From Andrena cerasifolii (taxonomy: Eukaryota; Arthropoda; Insecta; Hymenoptera; Andrenidae): a DNA stretch of 64,000 nucleotides. The position numbers and the translations under genes are program-made. Numbering within the stretch: position 1 is the stretch's first letter; each line of letters starts with the position of its first letter. The notes beneath the pieces are model-generated. The model saw only the letters and a list, made by a program, of their open reading frames with translations. It was not told the DNA's origin and did no database searches. Location: positions 2,232,001-2,296,000 of the forward strand of contig NC_135129.1 of assembly GCF_050908995.1 (NCBI RefSeq). Direction: 5' to 3'. This document shows, piece by piece, positions 36,082-47,119 of the stretch.

Positions 36082-37330
36082 TTACTTTTCACACCCTTAA
36101 AAGTTATTCTTGCATCGAGTCACTCTATAAACCCACAAATTCGCATTCCAGTCGGCGAGTAAGGGTTCGCGGCGGGCGCAGCGAAATCGATGGAAGATAG
36201 GAGGAATTTATTCTAGCAGAATTATTTCAGTTCCCTTTCTGCCCTATTTTCCGCACGTATGTATTATTACTCGAGGTTGTCGTATCAGTAATTCATTCAG
36301 CAGGACAGTATATTGCACGCCGCTTCGCCCAACGCTCGTCTAATTATACGCGTTCTTCTGCGTCCACGTTTCTTCGCCGCGAAGAATCCCCGCCGAACGG
36401 AAGTGTGCTGGTACATACGAGAATTGCAAATTACGCTGCCGTAATATTTCATGGGAGCGTGTTGCTCCACGCTGGCGCGTTTCGAGGCAAAGATAGCCGA
36501 GGGAGGATTGATGGTAAGGGCCGAAAGTTTAACGAAAAGTTACGCGACTACCTGAAGAGAGACCTTCTACACCGCGAGCTCTGCCGAGCGGTGAACATAA
36601 CTCACGATGGATGCTTACATGATCCGCGAACATTGTACGCGTGCGTGCACCGGCAGGGGGGCCAGCGACAGGGATAGACGGCGGCATCAACAACGGCGTA
36701 ATCCAACGGCGGTGAAGAATCGCGGATACTCCGAGTAATGTACACGTTTCACGGCGAGATGAACGAGGAAATAGAATCTCTCGCGAATTAAATCGGACTC
36801 TGTTGTCGCGTGCCAAACAACCCGGAGAGCTTCTCCGTCATAGGGTAATTACGGGAGAGATGGCCACACTGGGAGAGACGCCGCACTTTCGATATTTCCG
36901 GGTTGGGGGTGAAAAATATAGCCCTGCGGATTTTATTTGTTTCAGGCGTTGGATGTTTTTGGTTTTAATTTTGTAAGGGTGACAAATATTAAAAGTTTGA
37001 TGTTCTTCGAGGCAAGTACCAGCTAGTAGCACAAGATGCTTGACTAATAATATGTGTCCTTGGAAAAAGTTTCCATTGCAACATTTAGACACGGCGACGA
37101 GTTTGGGTAAAGTGTGGCAAGTCTCCCCTAATTACCCTAATTACAGTCGAAGGCTACGTCACAATTCTGTCCAGCTCTCTAAGATCTCTTCATCTCGTTC
37201 CATTTACGACGCAGCGATGTCCCGCTCTTGCAGGCACTTGATTTTTCAGTTAGGGAAATGAAATTACCCGAAGTAAAGTGGTTCGCAGTCCGCGAAACGA
37301 AGTGCCAACTATTTACCTCGCCGTTTTAAG
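36082..37330. other. no gene supported; unique GC-rich island
   Basis: 36.1-36.9 kb is non-repetitive with competing frames up to 95 codons on both strands. 36.84-37.14 kb has a weak inverted resemblance (GTAATTACGGGAGAGATGGCC / AGTCTCCCCTAATTACC). Nothing coding is supported. Confidence 0.35.
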
Positions 37331-37332
37331 CT

Positions 37333-37806
37333 TCGGTTACCCGAACATTGCGATTTTTTGACACGTTGCGGGTTTGTGGAGAAAAAGATTTGTAGAGAAT
37401 ACACCCTTTAAAGGTTTCCTGTATATCTTCAAAATTATAGTAGATATACAGAAATTATTATAATTAAAACTTAACGGCTTTTATGCTCCATAAAACTGTG
37501 TAATCGAATTGTTTAAAATTTGTAGTTTAAATAAAAAAACATTCCCCACTACAAAATTTAAATAAGTCGATTACGTAGTTTTATAGAGCACAAAAAGTCA
37601 TTAAGTTTTCATTGTAATATTTTTTTATATTTATTATAGTTTTGAAGATACACGGGAAAGTAGGAAATCATACACTAACATTTAAGGGGTATTTTCACCA
37701 TGAAGAACCGCAAACGGGCTCATACGAAAAATTGCATGATACTTCTATTGTGGTCCTCTACAAACCTATACCGTTTAAAAAAAATCGGAATGTCCGGGTA
37801 ACCGAA
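37333..37806. mobile_element. palindromic element
   Basis: TTCGGTTACCCGAACATTGCGATTT at the left pairs with AAATCGGAATGTCCGGGTAACCGAA at the right. Inner arms at 37415-37450 and 37640-37670 (TATATCTTCAAAATTATAGTA) also pair. No frame. Confidence 0.65.
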
Positions 37807-37841
37807 CTTCCCTTGTTCGAAAACAACGCAACTTTGTATAT

Positions 37842-38507
37842 TAAGGTGGCCCTTATTTTCAACCTGCGATTTCTTTTGCTCTCACCCCCCAATATGGTTC
37901 CATTTCATAAAAAAATAGTCCCTTAAAAAGGATTATTGCAATCGGACAGCAGGAAAGGGTACCCACCGGGTCTTAAAGTTTAGAATTTATCAATGGTTTG
38001 AATTTGAAGAATTTCTCAAAAATGGTAAGCCCTATCAAAATTTTGTTCAAATAATATTAAAAGAGCATTCAATTTTCTACAATTACTGTTTATATAATTT
38101 TTTCGTGCCTCCGACCAGTGTTTAGATAATAGCGTTGGAATATAGAGAGGCGCTACGCGCGCCGTACAGATGGGACGCGCGAGCCGCCGACCTCTCTATA
38201 TTCAAACGCTATTATCTAAAAAATGGTTGGAAGTACGAGAAAATTATATATACAGTAATTGTAGAGAATTGAATGCTCTTTTAATATTATTTGAACAAAA
38301 TTTCGATAGGGCTTACCATTTTTGAGAAATTCTTTGAATCCAAACTATTGATGAATTCTAAATTTTAATACCTTTTCGGCACACTTTCCTGTTGTCCGAT
38401 TGCAATAAACTTTTCCAAGGACTATTTTTTTATAAAATGGCATCGTTCTAGGGGGTGGGAGCAAAGAAATACAAAAAAATCGACACGTATAAATAAGGGC
38501 CACCCTA
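37842..38507. mobile_element. hAT-like palindromic MITE with perfect 8-bp duplication
   Basis: Ends TAAGGTGGCCC and GGGCCACCCTA; duplication TTGTATAT at 37834-37841 and 38508-38515. Arms of about 300 bp (AGATAATAGCGTTGGAATATAGAGAGG) surround a GC-rich core at 38150-38190. A second copy with an insertion in that core is at 57053-58538. Confidence 0.85.
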
Positions 38508-38519
38508 TTGTATATACTT

Positions 38520-39530
38520 GTACATGTTACTCTAAAAGTTCGATGGCTGGTGTGCCTTAGAATTTACCGGTGACTTCTTAGATTCACTGCTCCGGGGCTG
38601 TAAAAGTCTGAAATGGCCCCCAAAACATTCAACTCCATGGCTTCCACCAACAGAGATTCTGGCACATGTCAGGCTTTATGTTCAGAGTTGAAATATTTTA
38701 TGAGATATTTCGAACTTACGCCGCTGTACAATGGTAAATGTTAGTTATTCTCCGGTAAATTCTAAAATCCACCGATCTTCGAACTTTTACAGCAACGTGC
38801 ATGTGTAATCTTCCGTTCCCGTGTGCCGAACTGGGACTTCCCGTCGAAAAGCACCGCGAACGAAGTTCCGAGCGTGGTCGATATCGTCGTGGAACGAGCT
38901 TTTGAAACGACCGGTACAATAGAGGGCGTACAATGAGATTCGTGTTCTGCGGCCGCGGCAGGCTTATTAATATTGCACGCCTCGCGTCGGAGCGAACTTT
39001 TATCTCCGTGTTTGTTCGTTTTACTTCAACCCCCTTCCATTAGCTTTTCGCAACTTCGCGAAACGTCGGTGCATAACGTAGTTCCAGGCCCTGGGCATTA
39101 TGGGCAGGTCGTAACTTCATGGAACTTTCAATACTTTCGCTTCCCCGCATTCTTTCATTCCACTTTCTTCCCCCACCCCTGTCTGCCCGCCTTCTTCCCC
39201 TCTCCCCCGCTCTCCTTGCTTAGAGAAGGGGGAGTTCGCTAAGCAAATAAGGGTCGCGGCCGTTATTTCGCTCGTGGGGATAAAAATTCAGTGGAAAGTT
39301 TTGATTAACGTACCACCGAAATTCGCTGGGAACTAGGAAATCAGTTTCGACGGGAATTGCTTGCTGGCGGATGGATTTGGTAATGCTCTTTGTAGTGTCC
39401 GTGGTCCATTTTTGAAGGACATTGAGGTCTTTTTATGATTATGTGAATTATTGGCGACTGTTTATAGTAGAGCCGTCGAAATAACTTTTCGTTGTGGGTG
39501 TTCTTTGTGTGGAGGGTGATCCAAAGAATT
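38520..39530. other. no gene supported
   Basis: Unique DNA with a GC-rich part at 38.75-39.3 kb and a CT-rich stretch at 39150-39215. No coding evidence. Confidence 0.35.
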
Positions 39531-39534
39531 TAAG

Positions 39535-40102
39535 AGTGTAGTGCATCTACGAGCTATAGTGACTTAGGGGTGAGATCACTCAGTGGGGTCTTCACCGATA
39601 CCCTGCTGGGTACGACCCTACTACCTCTTGCAGGACTGTGTTTAGGGAAGACCAGGACAAAACCGGGGCCCTAAAGTGTAAAATCTCCAAAATTACTTCA
39701 AGACATGCAGTGATTTTAATTTGAAATAAGTTGTTAATATAAAATAATTTATATTACAACTGTTCTAATGCAGTACATATACACCTTACTAAAATGGATT
39801 TGTATTTAATATGTGCTGACAATGAGACAATTTTTAATAGCCAGTAGCAAAGCTTAATTGATGTCTTTTAATAATGATAATCAATTACTTCAATTTCGTT
39901 TTTATTTTATTAAAATCGAAATTGTAAATACTTCAATCTTTAGGGCCCCGGTTTTGTCTTCCCTAAACTCAGTCCTGCAAGAGGTAGTGTAGTAGGAAGG
40001 CCACGTTTAGCGGCCCATCATACCCAGCAGGATATCGGTTAAGACCCAGTTGAGTGGCCTCACACCTAAGTCACTATATTAGCTCGTAGAGGCACTATAC
40101 AC
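39535..40102. mobile_element. palindromic element
   Basis: GTGTAGTGCATCTACGAGCTATAGTGACTT pairs with the right arm, and TGGTCTTCCCTAAA-type blocks near 39650 and 39950 (GGGCCCTAAAG / CTTTAGGGCCC) pair too. The AT-rich middle (39690-39935) is unpaired. No frame; target duplication unclear. Confidence 0.65.
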
Positions 40103-40287
40103 AACTCATTCAATTGGAATCAATTATTAGTCAACGCAGGTTCACGAATGAGGAAAAGTCAGTTTATATAATACATCATGACGTTTAGAATATATATAAC
40201 TGGAAATAATTTTTATTCACAAACCCTAATTTTTAATATTTGTTGCACAACTCTACTTTCCTTCTCTACTCCTCCCTTTTTCTCTAC

Positions 40288-40687
40288 TGTAACGTCCTGG
40301 GGGAAACACCACCGCCACACCGTTCCGGTACGTCGCCTCCGGCGTAACCGTAATCCCTAAGGCAGGTTACGCGCAATCGAGTGTAGAGTACTGTGCGCGG
40401 CAGGTGGATTGGCGTTTTAAGGAATCGAGGGAGAGGTGGTTGGTGCTGCGCGCATTGCCGGCCTTGGGTCCGCACATGCCAGACTCATCTCTCTCGGTAG
40501 GGCTGCAGCCGAAAGACCCTGCCTCAGACGCATGGGGGCCGAGAGGAATAAGCTTGGAAGTTATATATATACGAACGAGACTGGAACATAACACTTGCGA
40601 GAAGGAGTTAGGAAGATTAGACCTCTGGTGGCGCTGGCGAGCACTAACAGTCGTGATTCCTTGGGTCCGCACATGGCAGACGTTACA
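40288..40687 (+). mobile_element. candidate solo LTR, 400 bp
   Basis: It begins TGTAACGTC and ends GACGTTACA (9-base terminal inverted repeat), flanked by CTAC on each side (40284-40287 and 40688-40691). The 4-bp duplication fits LTR retroelements such as Gypsy. No internal gag/pol nearby, so it looks like a recombined solo LTR. Confidence 0.65.
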
Positions 40688-40691
40688 CTAC

Positions 40692-41660
40692 GTAGATATA
40701 TGAAAAATGTAGTAGACTCGTTTCAAATTAACAGTATGAACGACTTATAGCTATAAAACACTTTGATACACGATAATTACTAAATATATGTTGATCATTC
40801 CTTCTGAAACACCTCGTATGATCCAACAATCCAGATACAGAATCCCTAAATTTCTTAATTAAGGCATATCCATACATCCTCTTCCATTTCCAACGGTCAA
40901 ATTCACTTCATTCTAACCAAAATATACCACAATGAATATCAGAAAAGTAAATATGCTCATCTATACCACTGTTGCATTTCGCCACGATATGCATCGAACC
41001 AGGAGTGGTTATACAATATGTATCAAAAGTTCCCGGACTCTGAATTTAATATTTATCATCTTTCGATGGTTGAACTTATACCTTCAAGAAAACGGTGGAC
41101 ACTCCCAGCATCCACTGAAACATTCATTCTCAGGAATACTAAAATAAGGCCTCATGCTTTTCATTTTTCTGTCTTTCATTCCACCACAATAAATGATTCC
41201 ACTCAGAGTCCAGAAACATTCGGGCCAAGTTATGCAGAAAGCTACCAACCCTCAAAATGTCAAAAAAAAAAATAGTTAAACGCAGTACGAATCTCATCAT
41301 TTTATGATCTTTATTTTGCAAAAAATTGCAATACCAAGCCATTCAAGGCTCAAAAAACAAAAACTACAGAAAATGTAGAATAATATTAATTATCCTACTC
41401 ACTACTAAATAAACCACTAAAAAACATTCAAAAACAATAAAAAGAACTAAGCAGTAGAAGTAAAGCTGCTTTTCTTTAACAATTAAAATCTTCAACCTAA
41501 ATTTACTCAGCTTCAGATAATAGAAGGTAGCTTTCTGCATAACTTGACTCATTTGATACGTTCATTAACCGAACATCAACATCCTCCCAATTCTCGGTGC
41601 ACAGTTTCGACCACCTGCAACGCCCAGAGCTTCCAGCTGAGCCCCCGGCCGTTTTGTTTT
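40692..41660. other. KAZN: upstream of the first recognised kazrin exon; no exon seen
   Basis: AT-rich DNA ending in the polypyrimidine-type acceptor at 41650-41663. No transposon ends recognised. The kazrin sequence upstream of this acceptor must come from elsewhere. Confidence 0.4.
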
Positions 41661-41663
41661 CAG

Positions 41664-42081
41664 GCAAAATTTCGCGTGATGGTGGAGGAGAACGCAGCGA
41701 CTGGCGCCCGGCTTGACGGGGAGCTGGAGCGGGCCAGGGGCGAGTGCGCCACGCTCCGCGGAGAACTGAGGGATGTCCGTGGCGCCCTGCCGGTGGTGCT
41801 AAACAACAACAACGGGACGGGTGGTAGCACAGGCGCCACTGGCAGCAACAGCAACAACAACGCCGCAGGCACCGCCACCGGCAACAGCAATGCCGGGTCG
41901 CAGGAGGCGGCCGAGATCCAGCAACAGCAGGAGGACGGGAAGAGGCTCAGCGCTGGCAGCAGCCCTGTGGAGAAGAGGAGCTCGGCCAGCGACAAGTCAG
42001 CCAGTCCCATCGATAAGAGAACCAGCCCCGTCGACAGGAAGGAGAGGACTAGCCCCATCGATCGACGTGCTAGCCCTATAG
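41664..42081 (+). CDS. KAZN: kazrin, first recognisable coding exon (start of coiled coil plus Asn/Gly and Ser-Pro insertion)
   Basis: The exon follows a good acceptor (pyrimidine-rich stretch then CAG at 41661-41663), opens in phase 0 and ends in phase 1 before GT at 42082 (a weak GTTCGT donor). The first 40 or so residues (AKFRVMVEENAATGARLDGELERARG...) match the start of vertebrate kazrin, which begins with a Met-Met-Glu-Asp-Asn type sequence and a heptad pattern. Residues about 46-80 are low-complexity Asn/Gly/Thr/Ala, and about 100-139 carry repeats of the form S-P-[IV]-[DE]-[KR]-[RK]. Kazrin is a liprin-related cytoplasmic scaffold linked in vertebrates to cell junctions, endosomes and dynein/dynactin. 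An in-frame ATG at 41679 could be the start of a short isoform, but the acceptor implies upstream exons. The exon is GC-rich compared with its flanks. Confidence 0.85.
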
Positions 42082-42477
42082 GTTCGTATCTCTGGTCAAC
42101 TTTCAACGTGGAACCTATTCACTCGTAGGTACCTACGAATTGACGAGGGAAAGTACAGATTTGGCTTGAAAGATGGTGACGGTTCGGAACGTCATTTTAG
42201 AAGTATTAATAGTTTTCCAACCCCGCATTTTACAAGGTAATTTCAACCCCTAAACATGAATTTCTGTGGCTAAAAAATTACGGGTCTAATACTTCTCTAC
42301 CCATATGCCGAGTTTCATCAAAAACGGCAATCGGCTAAATCGGTAACCCGAAAGTCAGAAAATTATGCAACTTTGGGTGCTAGTAGTTCATCCGTAAAAG
42401 AACCGTGTTTTTGTCGGTGCTATAGTGCGGTTTTAGGGGGTGAAATCACCCCCTCAAAAAATTTAGAATTTTCTGCT

Positions 42478-42671
42478 TCGTGGAATATCTCGAGAACGGT
42501 GAGGGATATGAAAAAAAAGTTTAAACAAAAGTTGCATCTTTTTATATCTATAAACCTTCAAGGTACCCCTCTGGCATCACGAATCTATAATTCGAAAAAT
42601 ATTTTTACACAGTTTTATAGACATAAAAATTAAGATGCAACTGTTGTTTAAACTCCGTTTCGATATCTCAA
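42478..42671. repeat. inverted repeat in kazrin intron 1
   Basis: AAAGTTTAAACAAAAGTTGCATCTTTTTATA pairs with the right arm ATAAAAATTAAGATGCAACTGTTGTTTAAAC. A hAT-type end (TTTGCCCATCTCTG, 42769-42782) lies just downstream, so this may be the interior of a hAT-like element whose left end I cannot place. Confidence 0.45.
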
Positions 42672-43739
42672 CCCGATATGTTAACCCGGGTTAACTTTAT
42701 TCGATACGTGAGGAATAATTTTTTAAACTTTCATTTGTTATCGGAAATCTTTATTTAAATCAAATCTTTGCCCATCTCTGGCTCGAGACAATACTGCACG
42801 CCTATTTCACAGTGTGCGTCTAGTCGATGATCAATGGTCGCTACAGAAATCAACGGTGACCGTTTTCTGCTAGACGGACGCACCGTGAGATGATTGTAAT
42901 TTTCCAGTTTAGAATTGTTAGTTCTATTAGCTGCGGAGTGTAAAGGTTGGCGGGAAAAAGGAATAGAAATTTGGGAGATCTGGATGATGTCCCGTTTTGG
43001 ACAGGTAGAGGGTTGCGATGGGGCAGCTGCGTGCATAGGAGGCACAGAATTATTGATAGGGGCAGAAAGTTGGAAGGGAGGAGAGAACTAAGCACATCGA
43101 TCGACATGGCAGCAACGTATGTTTGCTACGTACATGTAGGCTCGTATTCCCTTTGAACTTCGACTGCGGAGCTTTTTGATCCATAGCTCCGCCAGGATGA
43201 TGGGAAGTACGTTCCATATCGAACTTTTTACTCTCCTCGTAAATGTTACCTTTGTACGAGACACGTGTAAATCTTTCGCGGAAAGTTCGATGCAAGTCGA
43301 GGATACAGTTCACTCATAGCTCATGGTTAAAACTTCATCTTGATTCCCTGAACACGTTGTACCTACTTTGGTCGCCGGCAGTTACTTGTCGCCATTTTTA
43401 TGACCGGCCATGATTCACCATTTTCTCGTGCGACCTGCAACACGCTGGAAACCCACGCAACCGCCCCCCTTGCTGTTTGCCGCAGCTTCCGCCGTGTCCC
43501 GAGGAAGGTGGTGTTGCCTTTTAAACGGGCGATCGCTCTCCGTGAAGTGTGCAAACTTTAATCTCCGACCCTTTCTTTCGAGAACTTGACGAACATGTCC
43601 ATGTTCGTAACAGCTTTGGACAATAAAGAAGCGACAGTAGAGCGTAACTATATTCGTCCGCATGTAAGAGGAATTACCGTAGAGGGATGTTATTCCCTGA
43701 CGGAATAGTCTGCTAAATTATAATGGCATGAGAGTAAGG

Positions 43740-43935
43740 TGGATTTAAGGTAAATACAGTATTGAATAAAGAGGTGGAACCAAAGTAGGAGGAACAGAAA
43801 GATGAAAAAGGGAACGGAAGGGGAGTAAAATAGGGGAGAAGGAGAGAGGGATTAAGACAAGGGAAAAATAGGAATAGGAGAGAATGGTAATTATAGAAAT
43901 CGGTTTAGAGAAGATACGAGAGATGGGAAATAAAA
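43740..43935 (+). other. polypurine tract in kazrin intron 1
   Basis: About 190 bases in which purines dominate the plus strand (AGGTGGAACCAAAG, AGGGGAGAAGGAGAGAGGG, GGGAAAAATAGGAATAGG). Intronic, no gene. It could form triplex or act as a polymerase pause site; inference only. Confidence 0.5.
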
Positions 43936-44241
43936 GAAGTAAGAAGCTAATAACTCTGAGGCCTACACAGTTCTATTCTAGTAGTACCTATATATTTTAT
44001 ACAGCTCGTTATATGGAGAAATTGATATTAGGTTATCCAGCCACCATTTCCCAGACATTGGTACCTCCTTACTGTAAAATATAATACACAAAATGCCACA
44101 TAAATGTAAGCCTATGCAGAACTAATCTAAAAAACAGACAAGGGAGAGTATTAACCATCAGGAAACTGATGAACAGTGGAATCCATTCTATTTCGATTCG
44201 AGAATTACCCCGAGCATCATTCGAAAATGTGATTGGCACAG

Positions 44242-44610
44242 AGAAACGGAATGGCTCCCCAGCTCGCAGCCCAAGTGAGAAAGCGCGACGGCCTTATGCC
44301 CCAGCCCTGGAGAAGACGCGTCTCGGTGGTTCCGGTGGAAGCGTGGACTCGCGATCAGGAAGCGCCAGTCCGGATCGAGGATCCGCCAACAGAAGCAGCT
44401 ACCTTCACCGCGGCGGAAGCGATCGATCCAGCGTGGAGAGACTGCGAATATCGACGAACCGTGACTCCTTACGGTCCAGCAAGGAGATGAACGATCACGA
44501 GAAGGATTTGGACAAGGACCTCGTGGACGGCGAGGTGCGGGCTGATGAGGACAATGAACCACCTGGACCAGCCCCCGGCAGCAGACCCTCATCCCCGACT
44601 AATTCCCTTG
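44242..44610 (+). CDS. KAZN: kazrin, exon 2 of the visible gene (Ser/Arg/Pro-rich linker)
   Basis: The acceptor is CACAG at 44237-44241 and the donor is GTGAGT at 44611 (strong). Phase 1 to phase 1. Joining the last base of the previous exon to the first two bases here makes Glu and completes another S-P-I-E-K-R unit, continuing the repeat of the previous exon; this supports the junction. The rest is low complexity: Ser/Arg/Gly-rich (for example SRSGSASPDRGSANRSS), then an acidic stretch (HEKDLDKDLVDGEVRADED) and a Pro-rich tail. It looks disordered, with many S-P sites that could be proline-directed kinase targets (inference). Vertebrate kazrin has only a short Gly/Ala linker here, so this is an expansion. 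Confidence 0.82.
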
Positions 44611-45178
44611 GTGAGTAACCCAGCATTTAATTATGGAAGCCCTTCCCTTTCAACCTCCCCTCCCGCACATTCACCGTTCGCGATTGTTCCACCTAGCCAC
44701 CCCTCCGTTCCTACGATTCACGGGAATTAAACGGAGCTGGGATTGAGACGAAGGTGCCCCGAGTTTTCTTGAATGTAGAAACGCCAGTGAGGAGACACAC
44801 CGTCTTGGAAGCTCCAAGATTTGTTTCGGTACCATTCTAAAAGGGGTATATCGGAAATGCTAGCTTTTAGAATCCTTTCCTCGATGTCTTTTAATGTTCA
44901 GTTTGCGGGTACTGGTGATTTTGATTTGGGACCCTTTGAGGCACATCTGTGATAAACTCTGGAGTCCTGTCATGTGAAATGTGTCTTTTACCGGTCACTC
45001 TTTTGATTGTTAGGTAGTATCCTTCGCTTCTTGGGTCACTGACCCCTTCGACGATTATCATTTGGTCCTTTGAGTTCGAGCTAATAAATTTTCTGCCTCA
45101 AATTTCTGCGACGGTATTATTCTGTAGGAATAGCTTCCGTAATTCGTACGTTTTTCGGGAGCCCCGGGAAAAAGGACC

Positions 45179-45259
45179 TCGGGCGATGGGACTCGAACCC
45201 ACGATCTGCGGGGTGCTCCGCGCACTGGTCAGCCGCCTAACCAACTCCACCAAAGCCGA
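45179..45259 (-). repeat. tRNA-derived SINE head or tRNA-like gene, in kazrin intron 2
   Basis: Minus-strand sequence with A box TGGTGGAGTTGG, B box GGTTCGAGTCC and a 5-bp T stem GTGGG/CCCAT; acceptor stem TCGGCTT/CGCCCGA pairs at 5 of 7. It is 81 nt with an unusual middle. Polymerase III-type promoter elements are complete. The imperfect stem and odd anticodon region favour a SINE or pseudogene over a working tRNA. Confidence 0.55.
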
Positions 45260-45452
45260 TCCCCCGAAGTCTCTATATTCCGAGCTCCCTTTTATGGTGG
45301 TTCCTGAGCCCACAGTGTATACTTGTTGATCGTTCTACTCATGTAGTATCAGCTCCCAATTGAACTTTTTATTTTGCTTCACATAATAGAAGTTCTGGTG
45401 CACTGTAACGGTAGCCAGGACCGAATTAAGACCTCTAGAGGCCCTAAGCACT

Positions 45453-46162
45453 TAAGGGGAGGTTCCAGTCTAGAGCCCCCAAAAATAGGTAATCTTTAGG
45501 AATTAATTAAAGGAAAACTACTATATATAATTTAATGGGACGTTTTGCATTGTATTAAGGATGTCTTAAATTATAGAAATATATTTTTTGTTTTATAATT
45601 AATCATTACAGACGGCACTGGGGAGTCGTTAAAGTCAAGGCGTCAAAAAAAAATCATCCAAATCGGTGGGACCTGTATCTCCAAAAGTTATTATCCGATT
45701 CGACTGAAACTTTTTTTATTTTGAAGAATATACTTCTGGCTAGGGGAAACCAGAAAAATTATAAAAATTACAATTTTTTAGAAAATAACGACACTTGAAG
45801 TTTGAAATCACTTTTTCCCTATATTTTTCGTTCTTTCAACGCCTTTGAAAATCATAAATTTTCAATTTTTGTATTTTTGTTCTGGTTTCCCTGCTAGCCA
45901 GAAGTATATTCTTCAAAATAAAAAAAGTTTCAGTCGAATCGGGTAATAACTTTTGGAGATACAGGTCCCACCGTTTTGAGAGCACTGTTTCGAGAAAAAC
46001 GCGTTTAAAGTTTTAAAGTTTTTCATTTGCCGTTACTCAAATGCCTATAACTTCGGGAATTTTACGAATTTCAACAAATCCTTTTAAACACTTATTCCTA
46101 AACGGTTGAACATTCGAAAAATGAAATAAAAAAATCGACTTTTAGACCGGAACCTCCCCTTA
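45453..46162. mobile_element. TTAA-flanked palindromic piggyBac-like element in kazrin intron 2
   Basis: Ends TTAAGGGGAGGTTCC and GGAACCTCCCCTTAA. Arms pair through the interior (AAGTATATTCTTCAAAATAAAAAAAG, GAGATACAGGTCCCACCG). Right end matches the left end at 238. 710 bp, no frame. Confidence 0.8.
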
Positions 46163-46441
46163 AAAGATTTTGAGGCCCCCTTACACAGGGTGATCACTTC
46201 AACGCAATGTGCGATTTCTTAGGCATTTCCGATAATTTGACTAAGGAGTGTTTCTAACAAAAGTCAGATTTTAAAATTCAGAAAATTTCTATGGTGCCCC
46301 CTCCCCGTTCTCCTGATGCCACAAGCACGTGCTTATTTTGCTTATTGGTTAATCCAGCAGTTCACGTTTGTTCAGTACTCGTTAGGGAATATTTCTTTGG
46401 AGAAACGGTTCCTTGCAGCCACTGGTTGACATTCCTTTCAG

Positions 46442-46830
46442 GGATTGGTGATCCACTGGTGGCGTCCAGGCTGTCGAACATGCACGGCAGTGGAAGCAGC
46501 ACTGGCTCCGTAGAACTGGCTAGCACAAGAAGACTTCGGTTGGAGAACGAACGGCTTGTAGCAGAAGTGGCGAGATTGAGGAGATTGCTGCTCAGCGGTG
46601 CATCGCGTGGCGAAGTTGGCTCGGAGGACGCGGCCCTCGAAGAAGAAGCACGTTTCGTTGCCCTCGAGATGGAGCTGCAACACGCCAAAGAAGCCCTCCA
46701 AGCTCTCAAGGCCGATCGGAAGAGGCTCAAGGCCGAAAAGTTCGATATTCTTAATCAGATGAAGGCGCTCTATGGCACCTTGGAGGACAAGGAGCGGGAA
46801 TTGCGAGACTTCATACGAAATTACGAACAG
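46442..46830 (+). CDS. KAZN: kazrin, exon 3: core coiled coil with the family signature
   Basis: The acceptor is CCTTTCAG ending at 46441, and the donor is GTGAGG at 46831. Phase 1 in, phase 0 out. After a short Ser/Gly stretch the exon encodes about 110 residues of heptad-rich helix (LRLENERLVAEVARLRRLL..., then EEEARFVALEMELQHAKEALQ...). The block AKEALQALKADRKRLKAEK followed about 30 residues later by LRDFIRNYEQ is nearly the same as the vertebrate kazrin coiled coil (AKEALQAMKADRKRLKGEK and LRDFIRNYEQ, from memory). This is the strongest evidence for the gene's identity. The coiled coil mediates self-association and partner binding in the family. Confidence 0.95.
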
Positions 46831-47119
46831 GTGAGGCGATCTTCTTATTTAGACTTTTATTGAATTCGGCAAATTCTGCATGCGTAGTAGCTCGTGGAGA
46901 TAATTAGCACGCTCCCCGCCGAGTATTTGAATACTCCGAAGAAATGGAACTCCTCTTTTTTATTTACGTTAGGTAGCAGGTGAAATATTTTCTATCCAAA
47001 ATTTCGTCATAAGTACTTAATGATAGAAGAAAGTACAGAAGCTGGTGATTCGATGTAGGAATTATTGAGTTAACCAAGGTCGACTTTGGACAGTGGAAGT
47101 GTTAATAAGGGGATGAAAT

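Noticed and set aside
41544..41663. In-frame extension upstream of kazrin exon 1
   Set aside because: The sequence immediately before 41664 is a T-rich acceptor tract, so it is intron rather than coding.
44169..44241. In-frame extension upstream of kazrin exon 2
   Set aside because: The acceptor at 44241 gives phase agreement with exon 1 and rebuilds the S-P-I-E-K-R repeat; the upstream part lacks both.
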